A DNA stretch of 64,000 nucleotides, from NCBI RefSeq assembly GCF_000144695.1, contig NC_014378.1:1491833-1555832 (forward strand). Reading direction: 5' to 3'. The DNA is from Acetohalobium arabaticum DSM 5501 (GTDB lineage: Bacteria; Bacillota; Halanaerobiia; Halobacteroidales; Acetohalobiaceae). Every line of letters begins with the position of its first letter. The stretch's first letter is position 1. A model generated the notes under the pieces. That model did not search any database. It was given only the letters and a program-made list of their open reading frames with translations, and was not told where the DNA came from. This document shows positions 53,906 through 63,430 of the stretch, piece by piece. The translations under genes were made by a program, and so were the position numbers.

Positions 53906-54802
53906 TCAAGAACTAGTATCAGATAACAGACTTAACTTTAAGTCTTCCTTTAAAGTAGGTGCCGCCAGAGCCAGAATCACTAACACTGAGGTCACTATCT
54001 TTAAATCCGTCGGCGCAAAACCTAAACGCAAAGCAGTAGTAATTGCTAAGCGGTAAACAATTGAACCGCCAATCACACTTAAAGTCGCCCAGAATATTTT
54101 TCGGGTACTGAAGACTACTTCTCCAATAATCACCGACGCTAAACCGATAATAATCATTCCAATTCCCATTCCGACATCAGCAAACCCCTGGTATTGGGCT
54201 ACTAATGAACCAGCTAAAGCTACTAATGAATTGGATAAGGCTAAACCTAAAATAATCATCAGATCAGTATTAACCCCTAAGCTTCTAATCATCTGCTGAT
54301 TATCTCCAGTTGCTCTTAGAGCCAGTCCTAGTTCAGTATGCAGAAACCAGTCTATTAATAACTTTAACAGAATAATAACAATCAAAAAGAAGATACCGGT
54401 CTGCCATAATCCAGCAAATCCAAGCGCTTCTATCTTAGTTAAGACAGTCTCTTGATTAAGCAGCGGAATATTGGCCTTCCCCATAATCCGTAAATTAATA
54501 GAATAGAGAGCAGTCATAGTCAAAATTCCAGACAGCAGTCCTACAATCTTTAATTTAGTATTTAAAAATCCAGTAATCATTCCGGCTACGGCCCCAATTA
54601 AGACTGCTATCAAAGTAGATATAATCGGATCTACTCCGCTGATAATCAGCTTAGCAGTGACAGCAGCTCCCAAAGGAAAGCTGCCGTCCACAGTTAAATC
54701 AGGAAAATCTAAAATTCTAAAGGTTAAATAGACACCTAGAGCCATGATGCCGTAGACTAACCCCTGTTCTATTGAACTCAATAATGTTCCCCACATTATC
54801 AT
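53906..54802 (-). CDS. ABC transporter permease (TrpY-like)
   Basis: 298 aa with about eight or nine transmembrane helices, of the BPD_transp_2 (LivH/TrpY) type. Motifs are GLVYGIMALGVYLTFRILDFPDLTVDG, GLLSGILTMTALYSINLRIMG, GLALRATGDNQQMIRSLGVNTD and the final hydrophobic pair. It lies 16 bp before the ATPase gene and 20 bp after the binding protein gene, in one operon. Confidence 0.9.
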   Translation of the reverse strand: MIMWGTLLSSIEQGLVYGIMALGVYLTFRILDFPDLTVDGSFPLGAAVTAKLIISGVDPIISTLIAVLIGAVAGMITGFLNTKLKIVGLLSGILTMTALYSINLRIMGKANIPLLNQETVLTKIEALGFAGLWQTGIFFLIVIILLKLLIDWFLHTELGLALRATGDNQQMIRSLGVNTDLMIILGLALSNSLVALAGSLVAQYQGFADVGMGIGMIIIGLASVIIGEVVFSTRKIFWATLSVIGGSIVYRLAITTALRLGFAPTDLKIVTSVLVILALAAPTLKEDLKLSLLSDTSS

Positions 54803-54822
54803 TCTTCACCAACACCCCGATC

Positions 54823-55821
54823 TTATTTTATAATATTAGCTGCTCGATTAACTATATCATCTGGTAGATCTACATTCATCTCTTTAGCAGCTTCTTTATT
54901 GATTACTAATTCAGCTCCCTCTAAGTATTCTATCGGCATCTGAGCCGGATCTGCTCCAGCAATAACTTCTGCTGCCATGCTTCCTGTCTGCTGTCCAAGT
55001 TGATAATAGTTAATTCCAATAGTAGCCAGACCGCCCCGCTCAACCACCTCTTCTTCTCCAACAATCAGCGGTAGATCATTTTCATTAGCAACCTTCACTA
55101 CTGATTCAACTGCTGATGCTACTGTATTATCTGTCGGGACATAGAAAGCATCTACTTTACCAGCCAGCGTTTGAGTAGTCTGAAAGACATCGCTACTATT
55201 ACTTACAGCGCCTTCAACTAGATTAAGTCCTAACTCATCTGCCTTCTCTTTAGCCAGATCAGCCTGAACTACAGAGTTAGTTTCTCCTGCATTATATAGA
55301 ATTCCAACATCCTTAACTTCAGGACTGATTTCAACCAACAGTTCCAGCTGTTTTCCTACAGGAGTTAAATCACTGGTTCCTGTTACATTGGTACCGGGTT
55401 TATCCAGGCTATTAACCAGTCCTGCCTCTTTGGGATCAGTAACTGCTGTAATCAGAATAGGAATCTCCGAAGTAGCATTCGCAGCCGCCTGGGCTGTAGG
55501 AGTAGCAATAGCTAAGATCATATCAACCTGATTATTCTTGAAATTCTTAGCTATCGTCTGAGCAGTAGACATATCTCCCTGTGCATTCTGGTAATCATAG
55601 TCCACATCTTCGCCTTCTTTATAACCCTGCTCAGCCAAAGAATCAACAAATCCTTTCCGGGCAGCATCCAAAGCAGGATGTTCTACAATCTGAATAACTC
55701 CAATTTTTAATTTTTTATCAGCTTCATTTCCCGTCTGACTCTGACCACAGCCTACTGTTATGATGATCAGTCCCAATATCAATAATCCTAATACAAGCTT
55801 TCTGTTAATTAAATCCATCAC
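54823..55821 (-). CDS. ABC transporter substrate-binding lipoprotein (TrpX-like)
   Basis: 332 aa. The lipoprotein signal has its lipobox near Cys25 (IIITVGC-GQS). The mature part is the ABC_sub_bind fold (KIGVIQIVEHPALDAARKGFVDSL; NQVDMILAIATPTAQAA; VTGTSDLTPVGKQLELL). Relatives bind tryptophan or other amino acids; the ligand cannot be deduced. First gene of the operon. The start codon lies about 30 nt downstream of an intrinsic terminator, so expression probably depends on antitermination. Confidence 0.9.
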   Translation of the reverse strand: MMDLINRKLVLGLLILGLIIITVGCGQSQTGNEADKKLKIGVIQIVEHPALDAARKGFVDSLAEQGYKEGEDVDYDYQNAQGDMSTAQTIAKNFKNNQVDMILAIATPTAQAAANATSEIPILITAVTDPKEAGLVNSLDKPGTNVTGTSDLTPVGKQLELLVEISPEVKDVGILYNAGETNSVVQADLAKEKADELGLNLVEGAVSNSSDVFQTTQTLAGKVDAFYVPTDNTVASAVESVVKVANENDLPLIVGEEEVVERGGLATIGINYYQLGQQTGSMAAEVIAGADPAQMPIEYLEGAELVINKEAAKEMNVDLPDDIVNRAANIIK

Positions 55822-56087
55822 CTTTATCCACCCCTCTTAAAAAAATAAAATACACTCCAGGTAGGAGTGTACTAAACAACAGAAATAATATATACTAGCC
55901 ACAACTTCATAATTTTAACTGAATAAAGAATACTAGCATATATAAGTTATCTCCTACCATCAAACCAAACTACTCTTTTGAAGTATAAAACTCTTTAATG
56001 AACTTCCCTACATATAACTACTATTCCTACATAAAGATACCTAATACTACTTATAAACCTGCTTGAAATATCAATGCCTACATCTTA
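55822..56087 (-). promoter_or_regulatory. Attenuated leader of the ABC operon
   Basis: The 309-bp gap before luxS is a leader of about 260 nt with no ORF and no T-box signature (no GGGTGG-ACC block). It carries TGTAGG three times (56007-56012, 56026-56031, 56077-56082) plus related GGTAGG at 55953-55958, many further TAG triplets, and ends in the terminator below. The regulator (RNA-binding protein or ligand) is unknown. Confidence 0.55.
55851..55871 (-). terminator. Attenuator terminator ahead of the ABC operon
   Basis: 8-bp perfect stem TACACTCC/GGAGTGTA with a 5-nt loop, followed on minus by TTTTATTTTTTT. It stands directly before the ribosome-binding site of the lipoprotein gene. Confidence 0.85.
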
Positions 56088-56116
56088 ACTATATCGTAAT
56101 CTTTAATTAAAGTCAA
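56088..56116 (-). promoter_or_regulatory. Promoter of the ABC operon
   Basis: TTGACT, a 17-bp spacer and TATAGT, immediately downstream of luxS and about 265 bp upstream of the lipoprotein start. Confidence 0.7.
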
Positions 56117-56130
56117 TTTAAATCGAATAA

Positions 56131-56577
56131 TTATTCTTTAAATCCAGCCAGAACTTCCTCGGCATACTCTTTGGCTCCAAATAATGAATGATCACGATAA
56201 TTACCGCATTCTCTAGCCGTAGTTGCTGGTACATCTTCCATTTCTGTCTTAATCACTTCCTGTAGTGAATCAACAACAGCTTCTTCTATTTCATCAAGTT
56301 CTGGACTGCCAACTACAATTAAATAAAAGCCTGTTCTGCATCCCATAGGAGCTACATCAACTACATTATCTATTCTTTCCCGCATATATCCTGCTAGAAG
56401 ATGCTCCAAAGTATGCATTGCTCCTGTCGGTACAGCATTCTCATTAGGCTGTAATAATCTCAAATCATACTTTTGAATTAAATCTCCTTGAGGTGTCTCA
56501 ATTCTACCGGCTTCACGCACATAAGGTGCATCAACCTGAGTATGATCCAGATTAAAGCTTTCTACTTCAATCTCCAT
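56131..56577 (-). CDS. luxS: S-ribosylhomocysteine lyase (LuxS)
   Basis: 148 aa. The zinc site His55, His59 (HTLEHLLAG) and Cys124 (ARECGNY) is complete, with catalytic Cys80 in APMGCRTGFYL. It cleaves S-ribosylhomocysteine to homocysteine and the AI-2 precursor. The ATG at 56577 fits GAGGTG six bases ahead and overlaps the coaBC stop by 11 bp. It recycles SAM-derived homocysteine; its SAH nucleosidase partner is not in the window. Confidence 0.96.
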   Translation of the reverse strand: MEIEVESFNLDHTQVDAPYVREAGRIETPQGDLIQKYDLRLLQPNENAVPTGAMHTLEHLLAGYMRERIDNVVDVAPMGCRTGFYLIVVGSPELDEIEEAVVDSLQEVIKTEMEDVPATTARECGNYRDHSLFGAKEYAEEVLAGFKE

Positions 56578-57799
56578 TCTGCTCACCTCTCCTTTCCAAC
56601 AGATTAGTAATCCGGTCCAGTAGTCTACTAGCTACTTCTTCTTTAGGTAAAGTAGGCAGTTCTTCTCTATCAGTTCTGCTAATTATTATTCCCCGGTTGG
56701 TATCAGTACCAAATCCGGCATCATCAGCAGTGATATCATTAGCTAGAATCAAATCCAGATTCTTCCGTTCCAGTTTTTCTTCTGCATTAGCAATTAAGTC
56801 TTCTGATTCAGCAGCAAAACCGACCAGTAATTTTTCTTCTTTTCTGTTACCCAGTTCAGCTAAGATATCAGGATTCCGCTCTAACTTAATTACCAGATCA
56901 GAATCATCTTTCTTAATCTTATTCTCAGCAATTTTTTGTGGGCGGTAATCAGCAACAGCAGCTGCTTTAATAATTATATCCTGCTCAGCCTGCAGTTCCA
57001 TTACTCTTTCATACATCTGTTGGGCTGTTTGGACTTGAATAGATTCAACCCCCACCGGAGTCTGCAGGGCTGTCGGCGCTGTAACTAAGGTTACTTCAGC
57101 TCCGCGTCTGGCAGCTTCTTTAGCTACAGTATAACCCATCTTTCCTGATGAGTGATTACCAATAAACCTTACTGGATCGATAGGCTCCTGGGTACCTCCT
57201 GCTGTTATGAGTATTCGTTGGTCAGTCAACTCCAATCCTTTAGTCAACCGCTTAATTAACTCATTTACAATTTCATCCGGAGCAGGTAATCTGCCCTTGC
57301 CTTCAGTTCCACAGGCTAAATAGCCGGCATCCGGCTCTATTAGCTGATAATCTAATTCCTTAAGTTTAGTTAGATTTTGCTGTAGAATCGGATTATCATA
57401 CATATTACAGTTCATAGCCGGAGCTAAAAGAACCGGAGCATTAGTAGCCATTACTGTGGTAGATAACATATCATCGGCAATTCCATTAGCTACCTTACCG
57501 ATAATATTAGCTGTTGCTGGAGCTATTAAACAGAGGTCGGCCTTCTCTGCCAGCGAAATATGTTTAACATTCCACTGCTTTGGTTCAGTAAACATATCTA
57601 CTATCACTGGATTATGGCTTAAAGAACGAAAACTTAAAGGCTGAACAAATTCAGTTGCTGACTCAGTCATAATCACATCAACTTCGGCCCCTAGCTTCTT
57701 TAAGCTGCTTACTATCTCCAGTGCCTTATAGGCAGCAATTCCACCGGTTACCCCCAATAATATACTCTTATTTTTCAACTTTTTCTCTTCATTAGGCAT
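56567..57799 (-). CDS. coaBC: Bifunctional phosphopantothenoylcysteine decarboxylase/synthetase
   Basis: 410 aa. The N-terminal flavin decarboxylase CoaC (GVTGGIAAYKALEIVSSL; PAMNCNMYDNP) is followed from about residue 190 by CoaB (ILITAGGTQEPIDPVRFIGNHSSGKMG; AAAVADYRP). It catalyses two consecutive coenzyme A steps; coaD at 24877 catalyses the next. In operon with gmk and rpoZ. Confidence 0.97.
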   Translation of the reverse strand: MPNEEKKLKNKSILLGVTGGIAAYKALEIVSSLKKLGAEVDVIMTESATEFVQPLSFRSLSHNPVIVDMFTEPKQWNVKHISLAEKADLCLIAPATANIIGKVANGIADDMLSTTVMATNAPVLLAPAMNCNMYDNPILQQNLTKLKELDYQLIEPDAGYLACGTEGKGRLPAPDEIVNELIKRLTKGLELTDQRILITAGGTQEPIDPVRFIGNHSSGKMGYTVAKEAARRGAEVTLVTAPTALQTPVGVESIQVQTAQQMYERVMELQAEQDIIIKAAAVADYRPQKIAENKIKKDDSDLVIKLERNPDILAELGNRKEEKLLVGFAAESEDLIANAEEKLERKNLDLILANDITADDAGFGTDTNRGIIISRTDREELPTLPKEEVASRLLDRITNLLERRGEQNGD

Positions 57800-57819
57800 A
57801 TTTATCAGTCCATTATAAT

Positions 57820-58023
57820 TTATTCTTCGTCAACAGATTTATGCTTTAATCTACCAGCTAAAACCTCTTCTAAAGCATTAGAGACAGGCTTTTTAGTTTT
57901 ACAATCAACTACCGGGTCTTCATCATTTAATTCTCTTGCTCTCTTTGCTGCTTCAATTACTAAGGTATACTCTTTAGCTCCAGACTTTTCCAACAGTTCT
58001 CCTATAGGTGGATAAGCTAACAT
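57820..58023 (-). CDS. rpoZ: RNA polymerase omega subunit
   Basis: 67 aa. MLAYPPIGELLEKSGAKEYT, then VIEAAKRARELN and KPVSNALEEVLAGRLK, are typical omega motifs. It lies between gmk and coaBC, the standard Firmicutes order. Confidence 0.94.
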   Translation of the reverse strand: MLAYPPIGELLEKSGAKEYTLVIEAAKRARELNDEDPVVDCKTKKPVSNALEEVLAGRLKHKSVDEE

Positions 58024-58049
58024 CTTAATTCCCCCTTATTAATATAATT

Positions 58050-58628
58050 TTAGTCTACTTTACAGCGTTCAGCAATAATAACCGACTTTACTTTCTCTAC
58101 TGCTTCCTCAACCTCATCATTAACAACTATATAATCATAATTTTCTGCCCGTTCCATCTCTTCAGTAGCATTCTCCATTCTAACCTCTATTGCTTTCTGG
58201 CTGTCAGTACCACGCTTTTGAATTCTTGCCTCCAGTTCTTCCAGAGACGGAGGGGCTAAAAAGATAAAAACCCCCTGTTGATAACTCTTCTTCACCTGGG
58301 CAGCCCCCTGAATATCTATCTCCAGAATCACATCCTGCCCACTAGCTAGAGTATCTTCAACACACTTTTTAGGCGTACCATAATAATTCTCATGTACTTT
58401 GGCCCATTCTATAAACTCATCATTATCGATCATTTCCTTAAATTCTGTTTCCGATACGAAGAAATAATCAACCCCATCCTCTTCATCAACACGAGGCTGG
58501 CGGGTAGTAACTGAAACAGAATAAGATATATCCTGGTATTCATCCATCAGTGCTGTAATGACTGTGCCCTTACCTACAGCTGATGGTCCAGACAGAATAA
58601 TTAATTTTCCTTCTTCAGACTTTAACAT
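58050..58628 (-). CDS. gmk: Guanylate kinase
   Basis: 192 aa. P-loop ILSGPSAVGKGTVITAL, then SVSVTTRQPRVDEEDGVDYFFV and EWAKVHENYYGTPK. It phosphorylates GMP to GDP. Between remA and rpoZ. Confidence 0.97.
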   Translation of the reverse strand: MLKSEEGKLIILSGPSAVGKGTVITALMDEYQDISYSVSVTTRQPRVDEEDGVDYFFVSETEFKEMIDNDEFIEWAKVHENYYGTPKKCVEDTLASGQDVILEIDIQGAAQVKKSYQQGVFIFLAPPSLEELEARIQKRGTDSQKAIEVRMENATEEMERAENYDYIVVNDEVEEAVEKVKSVIIAERCKVD

Positions 58629-58643
58629 TTCTACGCCACCTTC

Positions 58644-58889
58644 TTATTCTTCATCGTCTATACGCTGAGATACTGTTTCTGGTTGAACAGCTGATAGAAT
58701 AACATGGTCACTATCAGTAATCACAACTGCTCTAGTTCGCCGACCATAAGTAGCATCAACTAGCATTCCTCGGTCTCTAGCCTCTTGAATTATCCTTTTA
58801 ATCGGAGCTGATTCAGGACTGACAATTGCAATAATCCGATTAGCTGCAGCAATATTACCAAAACCAATATTAATTAATTTAATTCCCAT
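58644..58889 (-). CDS. remA: RemA-family (DUF370) DNA-binding regulator
   Basis: 81 aa. [20 protein letters not shown], then [13 protein letters not shown] and [17 protein letters not shown], are diagnostic. In Bacillus RemA activates biofilm matrix and osmoprotection genes. The ATG at 58889 with AAAGGAGG nine bases upstream is preferred over a TTG two codons earlier. Conserved yicC-remA-gmk order. Confidence 0.94.
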   Translation of the reverse strand: MGIKLINIGFGNIAAANRIIAIVSPESAPIKRIIQEARDRGMLVDATYGRRTRAVVITDSDHVILSAVQPETVSQRIDDEE

Positions 58890-58911
58890 TTTCAAATTCC
58901 TCCTTTACATC

Positions 58912-59796
58912 TTATTCTACATTCCTTACCTGTTCTCTAATCTTATCTACTTCACTCTTTAAATCTATAACATAATTACTGATTTCTGAATCATTTATCT
59001 TGGAGCCGACAGTATTGATCTCTCTGTGCATCTCCTGCGCAATAAAATCTAGTTTTCTTCCTACAGGCTCTGCTACATCCAGTTCCAATGTCTCTTCAAA
59101 CTGTTCAATATGGCTCTTTAATCTAACTAATTCTTCTGTAACGTCACTTTTATCAGCCATAATAACTACTTCATTGGCTAATCTCTCTTCATTAACTTCA
59201 GCATCAGTCAATAATTCTTCAAGCCTATCTTCCAGCTTTGCTTTATACTTATCAACCATCTCAGGAATTCTATCTTCTATCTTTTCAATCAAACTCTCAA
59301 TACTTTCCGCTCTGGCTGCTAGATCAGCTAGAAGTTTATTACCTTCCTTTTCTCTCATCTCTATAAAATCAACTAAGGCTTCTTTTGTTGCCTCTTTAAT
59401 CTCAGGCCATAGCCCCTCTACATTCTGTTTTATTTCTTCTACTTCCAGAATATCATCAAACTGCGTTAATAAATTAATATTCAGTTCACCAGTTAAATCA
59501 AATTTATCCTTTAATCTCTTTAAAGAATCAATATACTCTGTAGCTGTTGTCTGATTAATACTTACTTTTACCTCAGCCTCTTCTTTATTCTTTATCTCTA
59601 AATTATAATTCACTTTTCCCCGTCCAACCCTGCTTTTAATAATCTCTTTGAGTTTGGGCTCCAATGGAGAAAAATGATCCGGAATATGTAAATAGATCTT
59701 CTGATATTTATGATTAACAGACTTAATCTCTACTATTATCTCATATCCTTCAATTTCTACCTGGGCCTGACTATAACCGGTCATACTTCTAAGCAT
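58912..59796 (-). CDS. yicC: YicC family endoribonuclease-like protein
   Basis: 294 aa. It begins MLRSMTGYSQAQVEIEG and has VEIKSVNHKYQKIYLHIPD, and the C-terminal DUF1732 block EPVGRKLDFIAQEMHREINT and SEISNYVIDLKSEVDKIREQ. E. coli YicC has RNase activity. The ATG at 59796 with GGTAGGTG upstream is preferred; the frame is open three codons further. Confidence 0.93.
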   Translation of the reverse strand: MLRSMTGYSQAQVEIEGYEIIVEIKSVNHKYQKIYLHIPDHFSPLEPKLKEIIKSRVGRGKVNYNLEIKNKEEAEVKVSINQTTATEYIDSLKRLKDKFDLTGELNINLLTQFDDILEVEEIKQNVEGLWPEIKEATKEALVDFIEMREKEGNKLLADLAARAESIESLIEKIEDRIPEMVDKYKAKLEDRLEELLTDAEVNEERLANEVVIMADKSDVTEELVRLKSHIEQFEETLELDVAEPVGRKLDFIAQEMHREINTVGSKINDSEISNYVIDLKSEVDKIREQVRNVE

Positions 59797-59848
59797 CTTT
59801 GTCACCTACCTACTCCAATAATAGATTTACCCACATTACAGGAAATTA

Positions 59849-59877
59849 TTAATACTTTAGTTGCTAAGTTAAACCAA
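59849..59877 (-). promoter_or_regulatory. Candidate promoter of yicC operon
   Basis: TTGGTT, a 17-bp spacer and TATTAA, about 55 bp ahead of yicC. Confidence 0.45.
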
Positions 59878-59925
59878 TATGACTATCTATTAATATAACA
59901 TTCTTTAATTCTGATTGCAAGAAAA

Positions 59926-59950
59926 AAGATAGCTCTTGAAGAGCTATCTT
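59926..59950 (-). terminator. Terminator of the histidine operon
   Basis: 10-bp stem AAGATAGCTC/GAGCTATCTT with a 5-nt loop, then TTTTTTCTTG on minus. Confidence 0.88.
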
Positions 59951-59963
59951 AGAAAGAATGCTA

Positions 59964-60686
59964 CTACTTTTCAAATCTACTGGCCAATTCATCATACACC
60001 TGATTTAAATTGATCTCGTGATAATTCAATAAAACCAATAAGTGATATAATAAATCAGCTATCTCAGCAACAATCTCCTCCTCATCGCCATTCTTCGAAG
60101 CAATGACTACTTCTGTTGCTTCTTCGCCTACCTTCTTTAAGATCTTATCCAGTCCTTCATCGAAGAGATAACAGGTATAGGAATCCTCTACCGGATTCTC
60201 TTTGCGGTCCAGTACTACCTGATAGACTTCCTGCAGAATCTGGGGCAAGCTGCCTTTCGGTACTAACTGATTCTCAGTCTTCTCTTCAGAATCATCGCTT
60301 ACTTTCTCGCCGTAGACTTCATCAGGGTCAAATACCTTCCGGCCAGTAGCTTCAAACTTCTTGCTAGAATTAAGCTGGCGGTAAAAACAGGAGTAATAAC
60401 CAGTATGGCAGGCGCCCCCTGTCTGGCGTACCTTAACTAGTAATGTATCTCCATCACAATCAAGCTTAATCTCTTCTACCTGTTGTAAGTGACCGGATGA
60501 TTCTCCCTTCTTCCATAGTTTCTGTCGGCTGCGGCTCCAAAACCAGGTATAACCTGTCTTTACAGTCTTAGTTACTGCTTCTTGATTCATATAAGCCATC
60601 ATCAGAACTTCATCAGTCTCAATATCCTGAACAATAGCCGGAATTAAATCGTCATCATTAAAATCAAGCTCATCTAAATAATTCAT
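59964..60686 (-). CDS. hisIE: Bifunctional phosphoribosyl-AMP cyclohydrolase/phosphoribosyl-ATP pyrophosphatase
   Basis: 240 aa fusion. HisI at residues about 10-115: [41 protein letters not shown] and [16 protein letters not shown] (zinc ligands). HisE at residues about 145-240: [32 protein letters not shown] and [13 protein letters not shown]. Catalyses steps 2 and 3 of histidine synthesis. Start overlaps hisF by 4 bp; last gene of the operon. Confidence 0.97.
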   Translation of the reverse strand: MNYLDELDFNDDDLIPAIVQDIETDEVLMMAYMNQEAVTKTVKTGYTWFWSRSRQKLWKKGESSGHLQQVEEIKLDCDGDTLLVKVRQTGGACHTGYYSCFYRQLNSSKKFEATGRKVFDPDEVYGEKVSDDSEEKTENQLVPKGSLPQILQEVYQVVLDRKENPVEDSYTCYLFDEGLDKILKKVGEEATEVVIASKNGDEEEIVAEIADLLYHLLVLLNYHEINLNQVYDELASRFEK

Positions 60687-61444
60687 ATCCTTACTACTAC
60701 CTCCTCCTGCTGTAGATACTCCTTAACTTCTGTAATCGAATACTCCTCAAAATGAAAGATAGAAGCTGCTAAAGCTGCATCAGCCTTACCTTCAGTAAAG
60801 GCATTCAAGATATCCTCCGGATCTCCTGCTCCTCCAGAAGCAATCACTGGAATATTTAACCGGCTGGAAACAGCAGCATTCAATTCGTTATCATAGCCGT
60901 CTTTAGTACCGTCAGAATCCATACTGGTTAACAGAATCTCGCCTGCTCCTAGCTCTTCAACTCTTGTAGCCCACTCAACAGCATCCAGTCCTGTAGCTTT
61001 GCGCCCGCCGTGAATATATACTTCCCAGCCTGAATCATCCTCCTTGCGTTTAGCATCAATGGCTACTACAATACACTGGCTGCCGAACTTTTTGGCACCT
61101 TCAGCAATCAAATCAGGATTCTTAACTGCAGCCGAATTAATAGAAATCTTATCGGCCCCGGCCTTCAAAAGCCGACGCATATCAGCTATGGTCCGAATGC
61201 CGCCCCCGATTGTGAAGGGAATAAAGACCTCTTCTGAAGTCCGCTTCACTACTTCAACCATTGTCTCCCTCTTTTCTGCGGAAGCAGTAATATCTAAAAA
61301 GACCAATTCATCAGCCCCTGCCTGATCATAAAATGCAGCCAGTTCTACTGGATCACCGGCATCTCTAAGTCCCACAAAATTAACTCCTTTTACTACCCGG
61401 CCTTCATCCACATCAAGACAGGGAATTATCCGTTTAGCTAACAC
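60683..61444 (-). CDS. hisF: Imidazole glycerol phosphate synthase cyclase subunit
   Basis: 253 aa TIM barrel. [20 protein letters not shown] carries catalytic Asp11; VVAIDAKR carries the second Asp. [20 protein letters not shown] and [21 protein letters not shown] are typical. Works with HisH as a glutamine-dependent synthase making IGP and AICAR. Confidence 0.97.
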   Translation of the reverse strand: MLAKRIIPCLDVDEGRVVKGVNFVGLRDAGDPVELAAFYDQAGADELVFLDITASAEKRETMVEVVKRTSEEVFIPFTIGGGIRTIADMRRLLKAGADKISINSAAVKNPDLIAEGAKKFGSQCIVVAIDAKRKEDDSGWEVYIHGGRKATGLDAVEWATRVEELGAGEILLTSMDSDGTKDGYDNELNAAVSSRLNIPVIASGGAGDPEDILNAFTEGKADAALAASIFHFEEYSITEVKEYLQQEEVVVRI

Positions 61445-61462
61445 ATATCTTCCCTCCCATCA

Positions 61463-62194
61463 CTAATCTTGGTCATCGACTAACTCAATTGCTTCTTCTA
61501 AATCTAGATCCTTACTGTAAAGAGCCTTACCTGTAATTACTCCTTCAACACCAAACTCCTCTAACTCAGCTATGGCCTCAATATCGGCTAATTGGGATAC
61601 CCCTCCAGAAGCTATAACCTTCAATTCTGTCTTACAGGCCAACTCTTTAGTATTCTCAATATTAGGACCAGTTAGCGTTCCATCTTTACTGATATCAGTA
61701 AAGACAACCCGCTTAACTCCTTTCTGCTGCATAGCCTTGCCTAGATCTACAGCAGTAGTATCCGATGTCTCTAGCCAGCCTTCAGTAGCTACATAGCCGT
61801 CTTTAGCATCAATACCGATGACTATCCTATCACTACCGAAGTTATCGATTGCCCTCACTACCAGATCAGGATTCTCCACTGCTGCTGTTCCGATAATCAC
61901 ACGTTCAACTCCGATATCTAAATAATTTTCTATTGTTGCTAAATCACGGATTCCACCGCCTACCTGCAAAGGTAATTCTACTCTATTCACAATCTCAGAA
62001 ATGAGATCTAAATTCTTCGGCTTGCCATCCAAGGCTCCATCCAAATCAACAATATGAAGCCTGGTAGCCCCTTTAGCAGCCCATAATTCAGCCATCTCCA
62101 GCGGTTGACCATAGACTGTCTTCTGGTCAAAGTCTCCTTTATAGAGCCGGACACATTCTCCATCTTTAATATCTATTGCCGGAATAACCTCCAT
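61463..62194 (-). CDS. hisA: ProFAR isomerase
   Basis: 243 aa TIM barrel. MEVIPAIDIKDGECVRLYKG has catalytic Asp8; QVGGGIRDLATIENYLDIG and ASGGVSQLADIEAI follow. It isomerises the aminoaldose to the aminoketose. Start overlaps the hisH stop. Confidence 0.97.
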   Translation of the reverse strand: MEVIPAIDIKDGECVRLYKGDFDQKTVYGQPLEMAELWAAKGATRLHIVDLDGALDGKPKNLDLISEIVNRVELPLQVGGGIRDLATIENYLDIGVERVIIGTAAVENPDLVVRAIDNFGSDRIVIGIDAKDGYVATEGWLETSDTTAVDLGKAMQQKGVKRVVFTDISKDGTLTGPNIENTKELACKTELKVIASGGVSQLADIEAIAELEEFGVEGVITGKALYSKDLDLEEAIELVDDQD

Positions 62195-62802
62195 TATATC
62201 AACTCCCCAAAGTTTTTCAAGATCTTAAGTCCCTGCTTACTGCTCTTCTCTGGATGGTACTGAACAGCATAAACATTATCCTGTTGAATACTGGAGACAA
62301 ACTCCATTCCATACTCAGTAGTAGTGGCAATTACTGACTCATCTTCCGGTACTACATAATAGGAATGAACAAAGTACTGAAAGAAACCTGATTCCAGATC
62401 CTTAAATAGTTCTGTCTCCTTTTCCAATTCAAGCTGATTCCAGCCCATGTGGGGAATCTTTTTATCCAACTCAGCAGGAAATTTGACTACTTTACCCGGA
62501 ATAATATCCAGCCCTTTCTGCTGGCCCCATTCTTCACTAGTCGAAAAGAGCAAATGAAGGCCCAGGCAGATACCTAAAAAAGGCATTCCCTGCTCAATTA
62601 CATCATTGATTACTCCAATCAGTCCAGCCTCTCTTAGATTATCCATAGCATCACCAAAGGCACCGACTCCCGGCAGTACTACACCATCAGCCTTCGCTAT
62701 CTCTGCTGGATCAGAAGTTATTTCAGCAGCAAATCCCATCTTTTCAAATCCCTTTTGAACGCTGCGTAAATTTCCCATGCCGTAATCTATAATCCTGATC
62801 AT
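62194..62802 (-). CDS. hisH: Imidazole glycerol phosphate synthase glutaminase subunit
   Basis: 202 aa class I amidotransferase. Nucleophile Cys79 in FLGICLGLHLLF; His and Glu in VQYHPEKSS; opening IDYGMGNLRSVQKGFEKMG. It delivers ammonia to HisF. Confidence 0.97.
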   Translation of the reverse strand: MIRIIDYGMGNLRSVQKGFEKMGFAAEITSDPAEIAKADGVVLPGVGAFGDAMDNLREAGLIGVINDVIEQGMPFLGICLGLHLLFSTSEEWGQQKGLDIIPGKVVKFPAELDKKIPHMGWNQLELEKETELFKDLESGFFQYFVHSYYVVPEDESVIATTTEYGMEFVSSIQQDNVYAVQYHPEKSSKQGLKILKNFGELI

Positions 62803-62822
62803 TATTAACTACTACCTCCCTG

Positions 62823-63410
62823 CTACTCTAGCTTATCTTTGGTAGACATAACTCCAGTAATTCGCTTATCCTCTTCTACTGCTTCACATAAAGCACGGCC
62901 AAAGGCCTTAAAGGCTGCTTCGATAATATGATGCGTATTCTCTCCAGCCAGCTGGCGGAGATGGAGATTCAGACCACCATTCTGGACTACAGCTCGCATA
63001 AACTCTACTACTAACTCGGTATCAAACTCGCCTACTCTGTCCCGTTTCAATTCCAATCCATAGGCTAGATAGGATCTACCGCTTAAATCCAGTGAAACTG
63101 AAACTAAAGCCTCATCCATAGGTACATATTCAGTTCCATACCTCTTAATTCCTGCTTTATCTCCTATCGATTTATTAATAGCCCGTCCTAAACAGATACC
63201 TATATCCTCTACTGTATGATGAGCATCAATCTCCAAATCGCCATCTGCTGTAAGCTCAAGATTGAATAGGCCATGTTTACTAAACAGCTCCAGCATATGA
63301 TCTAAAAAAGGAACTCCTGTATCTACTTTGCTGCTGCCGTCTCCATCCAGATTTAACCTAAGTTCAATCTCAGTTTCTGATGTCCGGCGTTTAATCTCGG
63401 CTTCTCTCAT
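62823..63410 (-). CDS. hisB: Imidazoleglycerol-phosphate dehydratase
   Basis: 195 aa monofunctional dehydratase without phosphatase domain. Metal motifs are DTGVPFLDHMLELFSKHG, DAHHTVEDIGICLG and HHIIEAAFKAFGRAL. Between hisD and hisH. Confidence 0.97.
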   Translation of the reverse strand: MREAEIKRRTSETEIELRLNLDGDGSSKVDTGVPFLDHMLELFSKHGLFNLELTADGDLEIDAHHTVEDIGICLGRAINKSIGDKAGIKRYGTEYVPMDEALVSVSLDLSGRSYLAYGLELKRDRVGEFDTELVVEFMRAVVQNGGLNLHLRQLAGENTHHIIEAAFKAFGRALCEAVEEDKRITGVMSTKDKLE

Positions 63411-63430
63411 TTAAATCTTCCTTTCCTTAC

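Noticed and set aside
55822-56087. T-box leader for the ABC operon
   Set aside because: There is a terminator, but no GGGTGG-ACC antiterminator block and no convincing specifier loop.
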